Assembly: GCA_030696435.1 (NCBI GenBank)
Contig: JAUYSF010000077.1
Coordinates: forward strand, 1-6,206
Length of the DNA stretch: 6,206 bases
DNA from: Desulfoprunum sp.
Lineage (GTDB): Bacteria > Desulfobacterota > Desulfobulbia > Desulfobulbales > Desulfocapsaceae
Reading direction: 5' to 3'
Under the pieces are notes generated by a model that searched no databases, had not been told where the DNA came from, and worked only from the letters and a program-made list of their open reading frames with translations. Below are positions 5,583 to 6,206 of the stretch, piece by piece (the first letter of the stretch is position 1; every line of letters begins with the position of its first letter). The position numbers and the translations under genes were made by a program.

Positions 5583-6206
5583 TCAAAACCTGTTCGGCAA
5601 AGCGACCTGCACAAGTCCCCGAACGGAGTTGCAGAGATAAATCGCCTCTGCCCTTCGGACATCCTCTGCCCGCAACACGGTTTCGCGAAGAGGCCTCTCA
5701 AGATCTGCCAGCAGATGCCCGCGCATCACTCCCGGCAACAGGCCGCTACCAAGGAGCGGGGTTGAGTATTTGCCCTCGTGACAAAGAATTATATTGGTGA
5801 TACAGCCTTCCGTAACCTCGCCGGCCCCGTTGAGAAAAACCATATCGAACAGCCCTCTCTCCCGGGCTTTGTTGAATTCCTCGTCGTAGATCTCCCTGTG
5901 GGTGGTCTTGTGCTGAAGCCAGGCGCAATCCTTTTGCATAACCTGATCTGAAAAATCAATCACCGGCAGAGTATTGGCCAAGGCCATGGGCGTCTCCGGT
6001 AGCCTGAGCATTTCCGGAAGCTCGCACGAAGAGACGGTAATCTGACACGTTCCGTCTTTTGCCAGAGCAAGCCGCACCCGCATGCAGCCTCTGGCAAAAG
6101 ACCGGGCCGCCTCCTGGAGTTCCTCACGAATACGACTCTCCGACCAGGCGAAATAAAAATGCCCTGCCGACCGGGCCAGGCGGGCAAGATGATCATCCAA
6201 GAACCA
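5583..6206 (-). CDS. Aminodeoxychorismate lyase (PabC) domain, 5' end cut; probably the tail of a PabB-PabC fusion
   Basis: A class IV (branched-chain aminotransferase-like) PLP enzyme. By family it converts 4-amino-4-deoxychorismate to p-aminobenzoate and pyruvate for folate synthesis. Seen motifs, numbered from the TTG at 6200: DHLARLARSAGHF (3-15), the PLP lysine in HKTTHREIYD (K98), NGAGEVTEGCITNI (124-137), GLLPGVMRG (153-161) and NSVRGLVQV (191-199). The frame stays open to base 6206 (Trp-Phe before the TTG), and the fold needs more N-terminal sequence. The TTG is therefore not the start and the gene begins outside the window. The short linker-like N-terminal part and the NSVRGL ending resemble the C-terminal domain of bifunctional PabB-PabC proteins more than stand-alone PabC, but the PabB part is not visible. 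The stop lies within a small palindrome (5578-5591). Another class IV aminotransferase is the alternative. Confidence 0.85.
   Translation of the reverse strand, partial: WFLDDHLARLARSAGHFYFAWSESRIREELQEAARSFARGCMRVRLALAKDGTCQITVSSCELPEMLRLPETPMALANTLPVIDFSDQVMQKDCAWLQHKTTHREIYDEEFNKARERGLFDMVFLNGAGEVTEGCITNIILCHEGKYSTPLLGSGLLPGVMRGHLLADLERPLRETVLRAEDVRRAEAIYLCNSVRGLVQVALPNRF

Noticed and set aside
5578..5591. Palindrome AGGTTT-CA-AAACCT at the end of the PabC gene
   Set aside because: It is short and AT-rich, contains the stop codon and lacks a following T-run. It is probably not a terminator or an operator.
5333..5800. Plus-strand ORF of 155 codons
   Set aside because: It overlaps the end of the hypothetical gene in another frame and runs antisense into the PabC domain. 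It has no recognisable content.

Overview
The window looks like ordinary chromosome from a Gram-negative bacterium. I infer a deltaproteobacterium (Desulfobacterota, perhaps a Desulfobulbales relative). The reasons are the style of the soluble hybrid kinase with a cysteine-rich PAS domain, the DUF493 variant, the GGDEF protein with a CSGHGPNRR-type input region, and a PabC domain of the kind fused to PabB. The lineage is a judgement from family resemblance, not a search result. I see no tRNA, rRNA, CRISPR array, insertion sequence or phage gene.

Layout. (1) Bases 1-562, minus strand: the first 187 codons of a diguanylate cyclase, cut by the window edge just inside its GGDEF domain. (2) Bases 563-1001: a gene-free divergent region with two perfect operator-like palindromes (617-630 and 714-731). 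(3) Bases 1002-2500, plus strand: a GH3 beta-N-acetylhexosaminidase (NagZ type) overlapping by 34 nt a small membrane protein with two TM2 units. The pair is closed by a hairpin terminator that reaches into the converging gene. (4) Bases 2531-4498, minus strand: a soluble PAS-PAS-HisKA-HATPase-REC hybrid histidine kinase. (5) Bases 4499-4733: a divergent promoter region with a candidate sigma70 promoter on each strand. (6) Bases 4734-5531, plus strand: a DUF493/YbeD-like protein 6 nt ahead of an unrecognised 170-residue protein. (7) Bases 5583-6206, minus strand: the C-terminal part of a class IV PLP enzyme, aminodeoxychorismate lyase (PabC), probably the tail of a PabB-PabC fusion that begins outside the window.

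How the genes relate. The window is a patchwork of short transcription units rather than one system: c-di-GMP signalling, peptidoglycan recycling, a two-component phosphorelay and folate (p-aminobenzoate) synthesis. I did not find a convincing undescribed system. The points most worth a second look are the two palindromes between the GGDEF gene and nagZ, the uncharacterised input region of the GGDEF protein, the cysteine cluster in the second PAS domain of the kinase, the nagZ-TM2 overlap, and the unknown protein coupled to DUF493.
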